Of a stretch of 64,000 nucleotides of DNA, positions 37,652-51,232 are shown piece after piece. Every line of letters begins with the position of its first letter. The stretch's first letter is position 1. The translations under genes and the position numbers were made by a program. The notes beneath the pieces were generated by a model, which did no database searches, was not told where the DNA came from, and was given only the letters and a program-made list of their open reading frames with translations. This DNA is from Epiperipatus broadwayi (Eukaryota > Onychophora > Udeonychophora > Euonychophora > Peripatidae). Location of the stretch: assembly GCA_028023455.1 (NCBI GenBank), contig JAQFVV010000274.1, positions 560,001-624,000 of the forward strand, in the 5' to 3' direction.

Positions 37652-37930
37652 ATGAGTCGGATCAAGGCAAATCAATCTAAATTATTTAATTTGAAAGAAT
37701 GTATCAGAAAAGGATCATACCCAGAAATTAGACTCTCATTAATTCTTGATCATCTATTGTGGATTACTAGATGTAAGCTAGTATTTAATCATCAAAATTT
37801 TAATCCTATTAACTTCATGCTGAACAATATAAAGAAAACAAGAACAAGAGATAGCCTGATAACCCCTGAGGTTATTTTTACCATGACTTGGGACATGCTG
37901 GATTTATTCTCTCCATGGCCCAACCAATAG
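37652..37930 (+). pseudogene. Unassigned frame inside the hAT element
   Basis: A 92-codon frame starting MSRIKANQSKLFNLKE. The segment LLWITRCKLVFNHQNFNP recalls the post-RT region of some LINE proteins (helix with W..R...F), not a hAT transposase. It may be a LINE fragment inserted in, or carried by, the transposon. The assignment is weak. Confidence 0.3.
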
Positions 37931-38334
37931 CAAGATGCTCCAAAAAAGAGAAAACAGACTCAAATTCAGGAAAACCAAATGAAGGAATGAGAAAACACTT
38001 TGAACAAAATATGTACCAAATAACCTTTAATGTAATAATGTAATCTTTAATAAATTATTTTGGAAAAAATATGAAACTTTGAACAAACACATACATATAA
38101 ATATGTTACAATGGGTTTAAAATCTGGTGTGATGTTTAGGCGTGTTTCAATGTAATTTGTCTCATTATGAGATGTGAATACATACATGGTCACCCTATAA
38201 TATTTATAATGCAAATAAAATAACACACTCGCAATAACAAATTTCATGAAATACAATCATTTTTACGAAGTGGTACAATTTAGCGTGATGTACTACCAAG
38301 TGGTACGCGAGCCAAAAAAGGTTGGGAAATGCTG

Positions 38335-38342
38335 TCCTATAC
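38335..38342 (+). repeat. hAT target-site duplication, right
   Basis: TCCTATAC, identical to 36718-36725. Confidence 0.93.
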
Positions 38343-39382
38343 TATTCATTAACTATGTTAACTTCTATTTTTATTATTATTATTATTTTAAAAATCAGAA
38401 AATCTCAAACAAAAAGTTAAGCTAATATCCACTTTGGCACCTGTTGGAACCAAGTGAAGTTTCACCTATGTACAATATATATATATATATATATATATAT
38501 GAAGTTAGGTTTAAGTATATCTAAAATTGTTTATGTAAAAGTAAATTACAACATGTGTTTAGTATGATTTATTTGAAAAGTTAAGTGAACATTTTAAAAT
38601 GTATCCACAGTAAGATAGATTGTTTTGAGTTCCATGCTAGAGGTTGGTTGCAATAAAATTAAGCTAAGGTAAAATATGCATTGATAAAACCAAAAAAAAA
38701 AATGCAATGAAAATATGTATTAATGCACTGATTGTAAATCCTTCCACAATAAGAAACTAGTTCCTACCTTGGGGTAGTGAAAGTTATTGAACTGTCAGTA
38801 TGAGAACGAAGAATCAGGCATTGATATCTCCATAATACAAAAACATATTATTCAGTTACTGAGATTTAAAATGTGTGAGAATAGGGATACACTTTTACTT
38901 TAATAAATGATTATTAATAATCCAGTTAATATAGTTAAAGTGGTTTATATCAAAAGTTGTGAGTGAGAAATTTTGACGCTTATAAATCAAACTGTAGTAA
39001 TTTCCTGTCTATAAATACTAAATACATGATAAAATCGTAGGTGATTTTGATATGGGACAATGTATTAGTGCTGTTTCTGCAGAAGCACATTCTTGAGAAT
39101 CATTGATATGTCGCAGAAATGTGATGAAATAGAAGTTTGAAATACAAATTATATATATATATATATATATGAAATTAAGTTTTAGCATATCTTAAAGACA
39201 CTCATATATATAAAGTTAAATTATAATAGTTGTTTTGTATGATTTATTTGAAAAGTGAAGCGGGTGTTTCACAATGCATCCATAGTGAAAGAGTTTGGAC
39301 TGATTTCCATGCTAATGGATGGGTATGATATGATAAAGCTAAAAGACACAATGATAGATTCAAAAACTATATATATATATAT
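38343..39382. other. Non-coding stretch with a diverged direct repeat and TA tracts
   Basis: About 38500-38665 and 39167-39345 align: ATATATGAA(G/A)TTA, then GTATGATTTATTTGAAAAGT, then TCCAT(A/G)(C/G).TA. Each copy follows a (TA)n tract (38477-38501, 39150-39170). The RTE element at 39383 interrupts the second copy at another (TA)n (39368-39382). Confidence 0.6.
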
Positions 39383-41243
39383 GCAATTGACTAATAAAAT
39401 TTCTATTGAGACTAGAGAATTTATGAAGAAAAGAAGGAATATGAAGATATACAAAAATGATGTATTAAAAAGAATTGAATATCTCGAATTTTGTAAAATG
39501 GTACGGAAAAGAGTTGAAAATGATATAAGAAAGTATAACTGTGAAATAGCAAGGAAAGCTGTAGAAGAAAATAAAAGTCTCAAAAATGTTGAACAACATT
39601 TTGGTATTGGTAGGAAATTTATATCTGCAATAAGAAAAAAAGATGGAATTATTACTAAAAAGAGAGATGACATCATGAAATTGGTAGATTTTTATCAAGA
39701 ATTATATAGTAATAAAGAACAAGTACCTCCTATATCTATTACATCTTCCGAATTGCCCAGAATTTTAAATGAAGAAGTGAGACATGAAATTAAATGTATG
39801 AAGAAAGGAAAGGCTCCAGGAAATGATGGAATTATAATTGATATATTAAAAGAAGCAGGTGAAGAAATAGAAACAATTTTTGCAAAGTTATATACCAAAT
39901 GTCTAAATGATAAAGATGTACCAGAAGATTGGAAGAATGCAGTAATAATATTAATATTTAAAAAAGGTAATAAAGAAAATATTAGAAATTACAGACCTAT
40001 CAGCCTTTTATCAGTTTTATATAAAATTTTTACCAAGATAATTACAACTTGTCTACAGAGAACTTTGGATTTCCACCAACCAAGAGAACAAGCTGGATTT
40101 AAAAGTGGTTTTAGTACAATAGATCATATCCAGGTATTGAGAGAAGTCATAGAAAGGACAAACGAATATGAGTTGTCATTATGTTTTGGATTTGTAGATT
40201 ATGAAAAGGCATTCGATTCTATACACATTTCTTCAGTGATTAAAGCATTGGATCATCAAGGTATAGATCCAGGATATTGTCATATTTTAAAGAATATTTA
40301 TAAAAATGCAACAGCAACAATTAAATTACATAATGATACTGGAAAAATCAACATTGAGAAAGGTGTAAGACAAGGTGACTCCATATCTCCAAAACTCTTT
40401 ACAGCAGTGCTGCAAGAAGTATTTTGTGGATTAAAATGGGAAATTAAAGGAGTGAAAGTAAATGGAGAGTATTTAAGTCATTTAGATTTTGCAGATGATG
40501 TAGTTGTTTTTGCAAATAATGCTTCAGAGCTGCAGGAAATGTTGCAGGAGTTAGCAGATGGAAGTTGAAAAGTAGGACTAAAGATAAATGTTAAAAAGAC
40601 TAAAGTAATGTTTAATCGATTTGCTCAAAATATGAAAATAAAGATTGATTATGAAGAATTAGAAGAAGTTAACAGTTACAAATACCTTGGTCAGATTATT
40701 AATACAGATGGAAACATAATGGAGGAAATTAATCATAGAATTAAACTAGGTTGGAGTGCTTTTGGTAGAAATAACTTGATACTAAAAGGAAATATGCCTA
40801 TGTGTTTGAAAAGGATGGTTTTTAACAAATGTGTTTTACCAGTTTTTACTTATCGATCTGAGACTTGGACACTTAATAGAAGAGCAATACAGAGACTTCA
40901 GACCACTCAAAGGAGTATGGAGAGATGTATGTTGGGAGTAACAAGAAGAGATCGAAAATGCAATGTATGGGTAAGACAACAAACAGGTGTTACTGACCTT
41001 ATTGAAAAAATTAAAAGATTGAAATGGAGTTGGGCTGGACATATTGCTAGAAGAGATGATAATAGATGGACAATTGAAATTTTAAACTGGATTTCAAGAG
41101 ATTGTAAAAGAAGACCACATGTGAGATGGATGGATGAAATAAGAAAATGTGCAGGGATGTTGTGGAGAAGAGAAGCTAAAGATTGGAGAAGATGGATTAA
41201 ACTTGGAGAGACCTTCATCCTGCAGTGGATTGATAATGGTTGA
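39383..41243 (+). pseudogene. RTE reverse transcriptase and C-terminal region, one stop codon
   Basis: One frame runs the whole length except for a TGA at 40566-40568, where the other copy has a sense codon. In order: the endonuclease-RT linker (to about 39770), RT blocks GKAPGNDGIIIDILKEAG, IFKKGNKENIRNYRPISLL, EQAGFKSGFSTIDHI, FVDYEKAFDSIH, GVRQGDSISPKLF and the catalytic FADD in LDFADDVVVFAN (about 40484-40519), then the thumb and C-terminal region (ILKGNMPMCLKRMVFN, RRAIQRLQTTQRSMERC, WSWAGHIARRDD). The open frame extends upstream to 39255 by chance, into non-element DNA. The protein would reverse-transcribe element RNA at the insertion site. Confidence 0.9.
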
Positions 41244-41264
41244 TGATGATGATGATGATATATT
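39383..41264 (+). mobile_element. RTE-type LINE, 5'-truncated, nearly intact RT
   Basis: It starts directly after (TA)n and ends in the tandem tail TGATGATGATGATGATGATA (41242-41261), as expected for RTE-type LINEs. It lacks the upstream apurinic-type endonuclease, so it is 5'-truncated. It is clearly better preserved than the copy at 9504-10549. Confidence 0.88.
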
Positions 41265-43249
41265 GTAGGAGTATATATAATCTCACACATACATATAATC
41301 AATATGTATACATTATATTTGTATTCCTATTATATTTATAAAAATAAATATATAATTTAGTAAATTAGTTTTTTTTATTCTTTAAAATGAAAAACCATTG
41401 TTGAGAAAAGACAATTGACATAGTGATGACCTCTAAGTTCACATGCAGTTTATCGAATTAAAGGGACTGAAATTAACTTAATGATTTAATTTTGAATTGT
41501 AATGTAACAATATATAATATGATATGCTTCAGTAAGCTCATGCAGCTATATATATATAAAAAAATTCAATTTTTTTTGAAAAGATTTTATGTTTTCAGCT
41601 TTATCCTCACAAAGACTTATACTGGGTTCGATTTAAAAGAACAGTGTATAGGATAAAATTTATATTTTGAATGATTTAATACTTATTAGAAGAAATTTCG
41701 AATATTTCTTAAAGAAAAGTAATTTTTAAATTACTTAATTTGAATATATTTTCATATTCTATAAAGATCTTTCTAGTTGGAGTTCTAAATGTAAATATCG
41801 TTTTAAAAAGAACATTTTTATAAAATCTTCAATTAAATTAAATTAATGTATTTTACATTATAAGAAAAATGCAACACCAATTTACTGTAGGATATATAAA
41901 ATGCACTTGTCTAGTCAAATATATATATATATATATGAATAACAACTTTTGCCAAATGCCTTTAAAATTATATAGAAGCTATATCTTCAAAATGGAATTA
42001 TAATTGTTAATAAAAGAACTGGGTATAAAAGAAGATGCTATCTATATGCTAAGAAACTAAATGTCAACTTGAGATCTCATATTATCTTTTTTAATGCATA
42101 ACAACTAAGGAATTAAGAATTGTATCTTTGAAGGATTTTCATTTGCGAATTCCAGGAACATCTAAGACTATTGCATTAACTTTTATAAATACCATTTAAT
42201 TTTTAAAAATTATAATTGGGAAACATTAATCTCATTTCCTTTACTATCGAATTCATTTCATTAAAGAAATGAATAAGAAGAGAGAATACTTTAAAATGTT
42301 TTTGTTTTTATTTATAATTAATAAAAATTTAGATATAGGTTAAGAAATATTAACATGGGAAAGGCATATAAAAATATAAAGGGATAGAGTGAACTTAGAG
42401 GTAAGAAATTAATTTATTTTTCAATTCACATACTATTATTTTTTATGACATGACACTACTTTGTTTGTACTAATCCAAATAGTCTAATAATCATTTTGGA
42501 TAAATAACTAACATTGATATAAAATATATATTTTTTATATTAATAAACATAAATTACATACAATCATTTTAAGAAATGAAAACATTATATACAGATAATT
42601 AGATTATTATTTGTATAATCTAATTATTATATAATATTTATATTTTATATAAGTTATGAAATCATGTAGTGTTGTAAGTTAAAAAATATATCTACAGTGG
42701 GTAAATAGAATATATTTATATTTTTAATATAAGGAAGTAGATATATAAATAATCCTTATATATTATCAAGTTTAAATTATTTAGTTTTTAAATAAATAAT
42801 TATTATGTTTTATATTAAACTAAATGAAGTCTTCAATTTTATTTATTTATTTATTTGATTTTATAAGATAGGAACAAACCTTTAATATAATAATCTTTAT
42901 TTATTATTATATTAACTTCATGAAACCCATTTTAAAGAGTTAGTGAGATTTATTATTATTATTACTCTAGTATATTGATAGGAACCCCTGAAGAGAGTCA
43001 ATTGTTAAACTTCCCTGAGATTGAAATCTGAGCATAACGGTTAAGTCAATTAAGATGAAAATTGATTTGATGTGGTTTAGATATAATAATTTATTAATAA
43101 TAAATCATTTATTTGGAACAGATATAGTTTTATATCAAAATTAAATCACGTCATTCATGGCATCCTATATGAAGACCTTAAATCTGACTATAGTGAGATA
43201 CGACTGCCTTAATTGATCTCGTTGAGAGGGTGCATACCATTACAATATA
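41265..43249. other. AT-rich stretch without a recognised gene
   Basis: No frame or repeat boundary recognised beyond short TA tracts (41548-41558, 41921-41937) and mirror-like AT runs near 42590-42660. Confidence 0.5.
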
Positions 43250-43391
43250 TATGTATTATAATTCAATGTCTTCATTTCTCCAAAGCAATATATGTAATTG
43301 TATAATTGAATATTTATAAATACATTGATGAGATATATTTTAAAATTTTATCCACTTAGGAGAATTTTCGACTGACTAACACTTTAAAAGG

Positions 43392-43760
43392 CTAACCTTC
43401 CCATAATTCTGTGATCTTAACATTTTCTGCCTGCCTGTTAATTAAGTCATGTTTGTATCTGTATACCAGCATAACTTCTTTTATTTTTCTTTTGTTGTTA
43501 CTTTTTTCAATTTGCAATATTTTAACATCGTTGTAATTGAAGTTAAAACCAAAAATACATGAATTATTATGGTCGTGAAAAATGGATGCTGAAACATTAT
43601 TATCTACTTTGAAATTTTGATTCAATTTCTGAACTCTTTAATAACAGCACGTACTCTTTAGTTCTTTTTTCCAACGTACATCTCAATTCACGTATATATC
43701 CACTGCCACATCTACTTATCCATTTATAAATGATACGATTTTTATTTATAAATGAGGATT
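43392..43760 (-). pseudogene. Penelope-like GIY-YIG endonuclease, broken
   Basis: The upstream part reads RIIYKWISRCGSGYIRELRCTL, where the YIG of the plus copy (10911-11249) has become YIR and the first Cys-x-Cys pair has lost a Cys. A frameshift then leads into the frame ending 43392, which reads NYNDVKILQIEKSNNKRKIK and LINRQAENVKITELWEG. The loss of the YIG glycine and the shift mean no active nuclease. Confidence 0.75.
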
Positions 43761-44028
43761 TATCTTTAGAATTATTTATTAATTTGTTTAATGTAGGAAG
43801 TGCTTAAAATGCAATATCACATATATCTTTAGAAATATTCTTTATAAAATTTACTTGATCATTCGAAATATATGGTATTGATATCCATAGTTTTTTGTTA
43901 TCAAAAAGATCAATATTATTATTAAACTTTTATTTTTATATCTCGTATTAAAATCCTTAATAACATTATATATATATAATTGTGGCCAAAATTTAACAAT
44001 TCATTCAAATATATTTCAATATTTTTGC

Positions 44029-44316
44029 CTATATCCATGAATATTTGCAAAGACTGTTATTTCTAAATAAAACAGATTTCAAAACTGCCATTTTATGCAG
44101 CATTGGCACTCTTGATTTACATGGAATATAACCCTTTTTTACTATTGGTTCAATGGTTATACAGTCATCCAGCATACATTGATTTCTAGTTATTTTAAGA
44201 TCAAGAAACATTAAATTTTCATGTGTTTTTATCCATTTGAAGCCGTTTAAATTACATAATTCTTTGAACAATTCTTTAATATGTATTTGGCCTACTGCGT
44301 ATTTATAAATATTCAA
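44029..44316 (-). pseudogene. Penelope-like reverse transcriptase, thumb region
   Basis: The block LMFLDLKITRN matches the xxFLDLxIxxx motif that follows the palm in Penelope-like RTs, and IEPIVKKGYIPCKSRVP sits where the IYRKPT..YL...S.HP block is expected. The upstream catalytic part is missing. After the stop at 44029 the homology continues in broken frames towards the GIY-YIG domain. Confidence 0.65.
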
Positions 44317-47300
44317 TTATGTAATTATATATATATATATTCTAACTAATTAAAATTTCAAGAGAAGACGATTTTTCTAACTAAATGAAAATTCAAAAGT
44401 ATTATTGGTTTTTGAAAGATGATGAACATTTCTTGAATATAAATTAACGACAGATGTATTTCTCAAGTATCAATTAAATATGCAATGCATCAATTATATA
44501 TATTCTAGTATAATAGGTATAGATTAAATAATTTCCAAGTATAGATTTAATACAATAATTTCTCAAGTAATGTATAGACTAATATATTTCATACGCATGA
44601 ATTAAATATAATCTCCTTCGTGCGACTGCGTTACAGGCCAATTGTAATTAAATAAAATCAATTCAAACAAATGAAAATTTATTCTTTATTTTGTTAACTT
44701 TATAAAAACGTATTAAATTAACATGAAATGCATTTTGCAATCTCAAATGCAATCTCTCGATCGGTCATTTACATTGTCTTTTAAATATAACTAAAACGAT
44801 TGGGAGAGCTTACAAATATCATATATATTATTGGATAGTTTAAGCTAATTATAACTTTATTCTAACCAATGAGAATTTTATTCAAATGATCGCACATCCA
44901 CGTTATGGATTGATTGTACCATATTTAAATCTATATGGCATTTACACACTTGCAGATAAATTGCATGTCAATTACAATATTTTAAGGATGGATCGATGGA
45001 TACTTCATCATTCCCAGCTGACACTATTTCTGAGGCCTACTGAGATGATGATGATGATACAGAACATCTATAAGCTTAATTGCCAGGGCGCCAAATTGCA
45101 ACTCTAATACCATATACAGACTAAATCTCAATTCAATACTCTTAGTAATAATATTTTATGAATGGGTTAAAATACAATCGATTTAGAGAACACCGAGAAC
45201 GCATTAAAATTGACAATATTAATATCTTTAGTTCTCAGCGCCTTCCCCATTCACTATGATTAAAGCTACAATTAAATTTTATTTTAATTATAAAGTTCTA
45301 TATTCATCTCCACTTTCCTGATCCACTTCACCATCAATTTCACATCCATATGTCTATTACACTATTATTTATTTAACTATTAAATTTACCTTTTTATTTT
45401 CTTTTACTAGCTCATTTCCTCTCATTATAATCTCTTCTCAGGGTTTTTTTTCTCGAATAATTAGGTGTGGAAATCGAATAAGCTGCGATAGGTTATTGGT
45501 ATTAAACTCTCCTCTCTTGATTGCCTCCAAGGTGATCTCAGTTGTCTTTAATGCAATTTAATATCAATTTACATTAAAGCTGGAATATTTTAAGCTTATT
45601 AAATCTTTATAAACACATCATAAAACATAGTCGCAATTATAACAAAATTATATAAAAATAAAATGCATCTAGAGGAGTTTGAATACAATGGATGGGGAAA
45701 GGATTTTATGCCCACCCTCTGCACTCACTATCACTCAATACTATCTCTATTCATGATTTATATTTCAACAATATTAAATTATTTGGTAATTTTACGCATT
45801 TAAAATTAACCTTTTAAATAGTTTTACTAAATATTAATTAAGTACGTGATAATTCAAATATTAATAATATTATATTGATGTATGATTGGATTGGAGATAT
45901 CTAGATAATAATAACCCACAAAAACATGAAGACTAACACAAATTTTATTTAAAACAAATAACAAATTTTATTTACCAAGCTATAATTCAATACAAAAACA
46001 TATACAGTTACATTATATCTACACTTTCTTTTTACCTTAAATATAGTAAATACCAATGTCTTCCCGTTTTCAATGCTTTCTCTTTTTATTACAGATATAT
46101 TGTAGAAAATACATAACCTATTTTCCCCCTAATTAAATTTAATAATTTTATTTAATAAATCTAAAGTTGATATTCCCTTGCAAATTTCTTGATCTTATCC
46201 GATCATCCTGATTAAATAATCTTTGGCCCTAATCTTTACAACAGAGATATCTTAATAATAGTGAGACTAAGTTATTGCAAATAAATTGGCATTAAGATCA
46301 AACATCATCATAGTGCACTCTCTATGTTCATGTTCTTATAACATAATAATATTTTAACAATATTACCTTTCCAGCGAAGTTCTCAGCTGGCCATGTACAT
46401 ATTTATTAAATAAATTTATATACACATTGCTTATGCCCAATCATTTGTAAGTCTTTATTTAACCCTTAACAGTTATTAACTTAATTATTTTTGGCTCGAA
46501 TGCTAAATCAAATCTACAAAAACAATAGTCAAATATACCAATTGCACATACATTATCTGCATTCATTCTGACATTAAATTGAGTTTGCGACCTGGTATCC
46601 AATACTTATAATAATGCTCATCATGGCTATCCTCTCATACACACGTAAGGAATATCAAATATTAATATGAGGCAGGCAGTGACCCGAATAAGAGAGAACC
46701 TTTTCACTAAGGTTGAGATATGCTAGGATTTTTATCGCTAGTCATATAAAAACATAGGTATACCAAATACCTCTGGCCATCAAAATAAGAAACCTTCTTA
46801 CAGTGTAGAGAATACTCAAGTGGAAAAACTCTTCCACTGGGTTCAAATACTTTATGAATATAGCGTATATCTTAGTGAGTTAAACATCACTGAATTTGTG
46901 GAGATCTTTGTCTATCCACACACATACAGGTCAAAACATCAAATTATACAAGTAAAACTTTCACAACTTTAATATTCTTGCAAATTAGTGTACTGGAATA
47001 TGAGCCCATAAATTTTCCAAGCATAAATCAGCTTGTTTCTGGCCTTAAATCTATAATAACAATAATAATAAGCAATAAGAAATGTGCACAAAATTCTCAA
47101 AACTATTTCCATGCACTTTTATAAAATAAAATAAAAATGATGATGATGCAACTCAATAGACAAGCAATTCATTTATAAGTCTAAGCATTTGATAATAACT
47201 TCTGATGCTAATAATAATATCTCTTAATTGTTTTCTTTTTTTTTTAAATTGAGAAAAAAAAATTGTTTGTAAAGCATTTTAAATAAGGCATATCAGAAAG

Positions 47301-47371
47301 ACATTATATAAATTTCATCTACCCCCAAAATGACCATAATAGCAAAAGCATTTAAATAAACATATATAAAA

Positions 47372-48436
<1,065 letters not shown>

Positions 48437-49989
48437 TTGTAAAAAGTTCTTTTGATAGAGTTTGGTTTATTTGCTATCATATATACAGTTTTTATTTTGC
48501 TGAATGCGTTCCTCACTTCCAACTCTAGGTAGTTTACCTTTAAACTTTGTAATTTTCTGCAGGTTTTAGTTAAACAGCCTTCATTTAACTTTTTTACAAT
48601 ATCAGTCTGTTTTTGATTGTCCTTTTCCAATTTTAATTTCATTTTATATGTTTAAATTGACTTACATGTACATCAAACTTTTGAGCTTTAAATTTTACTA
48701 TTTGCATATATATAAACAATATTAAACTAAAAATTTTAACTTCTGTGGTTTAAATTTTTATCACCATCTGTTGAATAGCTGACTTCTGGAGGTTGAAGAT
48801 GTGTGTGCCCACTTAAAATGTACTCACTATACATTGTCTTCTCTTAAGGCAATGTATAGAATAAGCCAAATTATTCTGAAGAGACAAAAAATTCAATAAA
48901 AATGATTTTCAATTTTATAACACAGTTTTCTTTAAGTCAATGAAGGAAAACTGCTACAGATAAGTTTTAAAAATACAAGCCCCTCCCTTTCTATTAACAC
49001 AGCTTTTATAGAGACATCCATCTGTTTATTATCTTTATAATTAATTGACATGTTCCCCCTACTCAATTAAATTTAACCTTTTGCTCTTTCAAACAGACAC
49101 CCTTAATCTTACAACCCAACAATTAATTGCCAATTAATTTTTGACATTCTGACAGACCAGATTGACCATCATCATTAATGGTCTAAATTAATGGTCCACT
49201 TAAATTCCTTGGTAAGATCTGTGACTTTTAAGGAATGATAATTAACTGAGTAATATAATACTTGAACCAATACTAGAAGTAATCTTACTCTTTCCATTTA
49301 ATAGTGAAACAAAATATATATTACAGCGGTTTCAAACTCAGACTTTACATTAAATTTGGCTGCTACTATTAACTTATTAAAATGATTTTAATTTCTTATT
49401 TAAAATTGCTTTACAACATATAAGAAATGACTATTAATTGTAAATTGTACCATCAAGATCTACAATTAAATTATACACACACACACACATCACAGGTATA
49501 TACTTTTCTTTAAATTGAGATTTTTAATGCCTTAATCTTTATTTATTACAACTAGTCTACCTATATTATTACTATTATTTTTATTTATTTACTTACTTTC
49601 ATGAATTATTTATTTCTAACCTAGCATAAAATAAGAACTATTCATCATCACTATCTAATGTAGTTTTTAATAGTCACATACCTCCTTTTCCCCAGTCAAC
49701 CTATCAACAAATATACACATTTTGCTTTTCTAATATTTTCTTAATATTAATTTAACCCATAAATAAAAAATAAAATAATCCTCTGGTTATAAACACATTA
49801 ACAATAAATTCTTAGATTGCTTACTATTCAAACATATGCAATCCCTTATAAATATGGGTTCAAACTCGGTCTTGGCTAAAAAAATTTTATTACAGAAAAA
49901 ATACATATATTATGAGGAAAATTTGGATAGAACCTTCTTTGCATGTTTAACCTAAAAAGATGGAGCCTTGGCCACATCCAAGGGCTACA

Positions 49990-50004
49990 TTCCCCCCCTC
50001 CTTT
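49990..50004 (-). promoter_or_regulatory. Polypurine tract of the giant-LTR element
   Basis: On the minus strand AAAGGAGGGGGGGAA is followed directly by TGTAGCCC, the inferred LTR start. This is where plus-strand DNA synthesis of an LTR element would be primed. Confidence 0.65.
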
Positions 50005-50166
50005 GGGTAAAATTTTCCGAATTCAAACTACATTTTTTTTACATATAATATATCAATAAACTTGCCAATTACTAATTCTTAGTTACATTTTATTTTGTTC
50101 ACTTTTTAGGTGGAATAGGAAATTATCTCTTTTTTTATTTGCCATTGAGTTCCTTATTTCAGTTAA

Positions 50167-50757
50167 TCAGATATCTACCATCAGAGACTTAACAAATTCA
50201 TGTTTCATTTTACAGTTGATTGTATGGTTGAACAACATGGTCATAATGCTACTAATCAACACAACCAACAATATTTCACAAAAGCTTTTCATCCAACACC
50301 TAATCCTCTTATTTAAACCCTCTGCTATAATGCAATCAAATAATTGCACAGCATCAGCCTCTATAGAATCCTCTTTTCTTTTACAGGGAATTGGATCATC
50401 GACCCACACATTACTATATTCATCCATAAACATCAGACCATCTTTATTTCCAAATGAGTCAATAAAAATGCTTTCCATTCTACATTTTATTTTATTGTCT
50501 GTCAAAATATCTCTACATATGAATGAATTTAACTCTGCTGAAATGTTTTTCATTTTACACTTTATTTTCTGAAATTCTATCAGAATCTTACTATTATTTT
50601 TATTACTAAAGCTATAACTTTGCTTATTATAATTATAGTCTGGCAAAGCCTTGTCTTGCTCCATTACAAGATCTGTTTCTGACTCCTTTGTGGACTCAAA
50701 GCACTCAGTGCTTTGTTTAACCTGCTCATCCTTTATTTCATCAACGAGAAGCTTCAC
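50167..50757 (-). pseudogene. Second open part of the giant-LTR interior, with a hydrophobic C-terminal segment
   Basis: A 196-codon frame rich in Glu, Lys and Ser. It has repeated K.KCKM or K.KCRM motifs (IKCKMKN, IKCRMES, INCKMKH), a block of Asp/Glu, and a hydrophobic run EILLVVLISSIMTMLF at about 163-178 that could span a membrane. It follows the coiled-coil frame in the same orientation but in another phase. Coding-like text between the two (50906-50757) changes frame at least twice, so the original protein was probably continuous and is now broken. I recognise no family. It could be the C-terminal part of gag or an extra protein; the single hydrophobic run alone does not make it an envelope. 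Confidence 0.4.
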
Positions 50758-50905
50758 TTAACTTGGTTTCTTTAGTCTGTTCATCTATTTTACTTCCCAG
50801 ACCAGCATCATTTTCTTTGCTTACTACACGTAGACTATTAGAGCCCTCTCATTTCTTTGGTCTGTCTAGCCACTTTATTTTCTAGACTAGTGCAGCTTTC
50901 CTTTA

Positions 50906-51232
50906 TTATTGCACCAGATTAGTATAGTGTTCTTTCATAATTGTACTTAGATTGGCATAGTGTTCTTCTATTTTCTTCTCTAAACTAGCTTGACTTCTAG
51001 CTAGGTTTCCTTTTATTCTACTATGCATTCTCTCTTCTAAACTAGCTTGGCTTCTAGCTAGGTTTTCTTTTAATTCTTCTTTTAAGCTATCTTGGCTTTC
51101 TTTAAATTCTCTAATCTTGTTACTCATCCATTGAAGTAGCATTTCCAATGATTGATTGCCAATCCTTTCTGGCTCTTTTTTAGCCATTTCAGTGCTTAAC
51201 TCTTCAGACACTATATTTTCAATTTCCTCTAT
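50906..51232 (-). pseudogene. Gag-like coiled-coil frame of the giant-LTR element, left half (split by the gypsy insertion)
   Basis: The frame is charged and heptad-like, with an internal tandem motif (LARSQASLEER and LARSQASLEKK). It runs open to the very edge of the gypsy LTR at 51233. On the other side, minus strand from about 61700 down to 61594, the same phase is open (KKEETIDEASVVLESIEE). Counting one copy of the CTAT duplication, the two halves are in phase, so the insertion hit a frame that was then open. There is no ATG in the last stretch upstream; translation may start further up or by splicing. Confidence 0.6.
51229..51232 (+). repeat. Gypsy target-site duplication, left
   Basis: CTAT, matching 61590-61593. 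Confidence 0.85.

Larger units (their letters stand above)
36726..38334 (+). mobile_element. hAT-superfamily DNA transposon, 1609 bp
   Basis: The left end is CAGTGTTTCTCAACCCGTGG. The right end, read inward on the minus strand, is CAGCATTTCCCAACCTTTTT. These are short imperfect terminal inverted repeats of the hAT type. The subterminal GTGGTAC motifs (GTGGTACACGTACCACTGG on the left, AAGTGGTACGCGAG on the right) are also typical of hAT elements. An exact 8-bp duplication TCCTATAC flanks it. It contains the C-terminal end of a transposase and an unrelated-looking frame, so it is an internally deleted or rearranged copy. Confidence 0.93.
43250..44324 (-). mobile_element. Penelope-like element remnant, minus strand
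   Basis: From right to left: the end of an RT domain (44316-44029), a decayed linker, a GIY-YIG region (about 43760-43640), the C-terminal frame (43625-43392) and a 3' UTR to about 43250. It is homologous to the fragments at 10560-11408 but longer at the 5' side. Its right border is the (TA)n that holds the giant-LTR element. Confidence 0.8.

Noticed and set aside
50167-50757. Envelope protein of the giant-LTR element
   Set aside because: One hydrophobic run near the C-terminus is not enough: no signal peptide, no cleavage site, no cysteine pattern.
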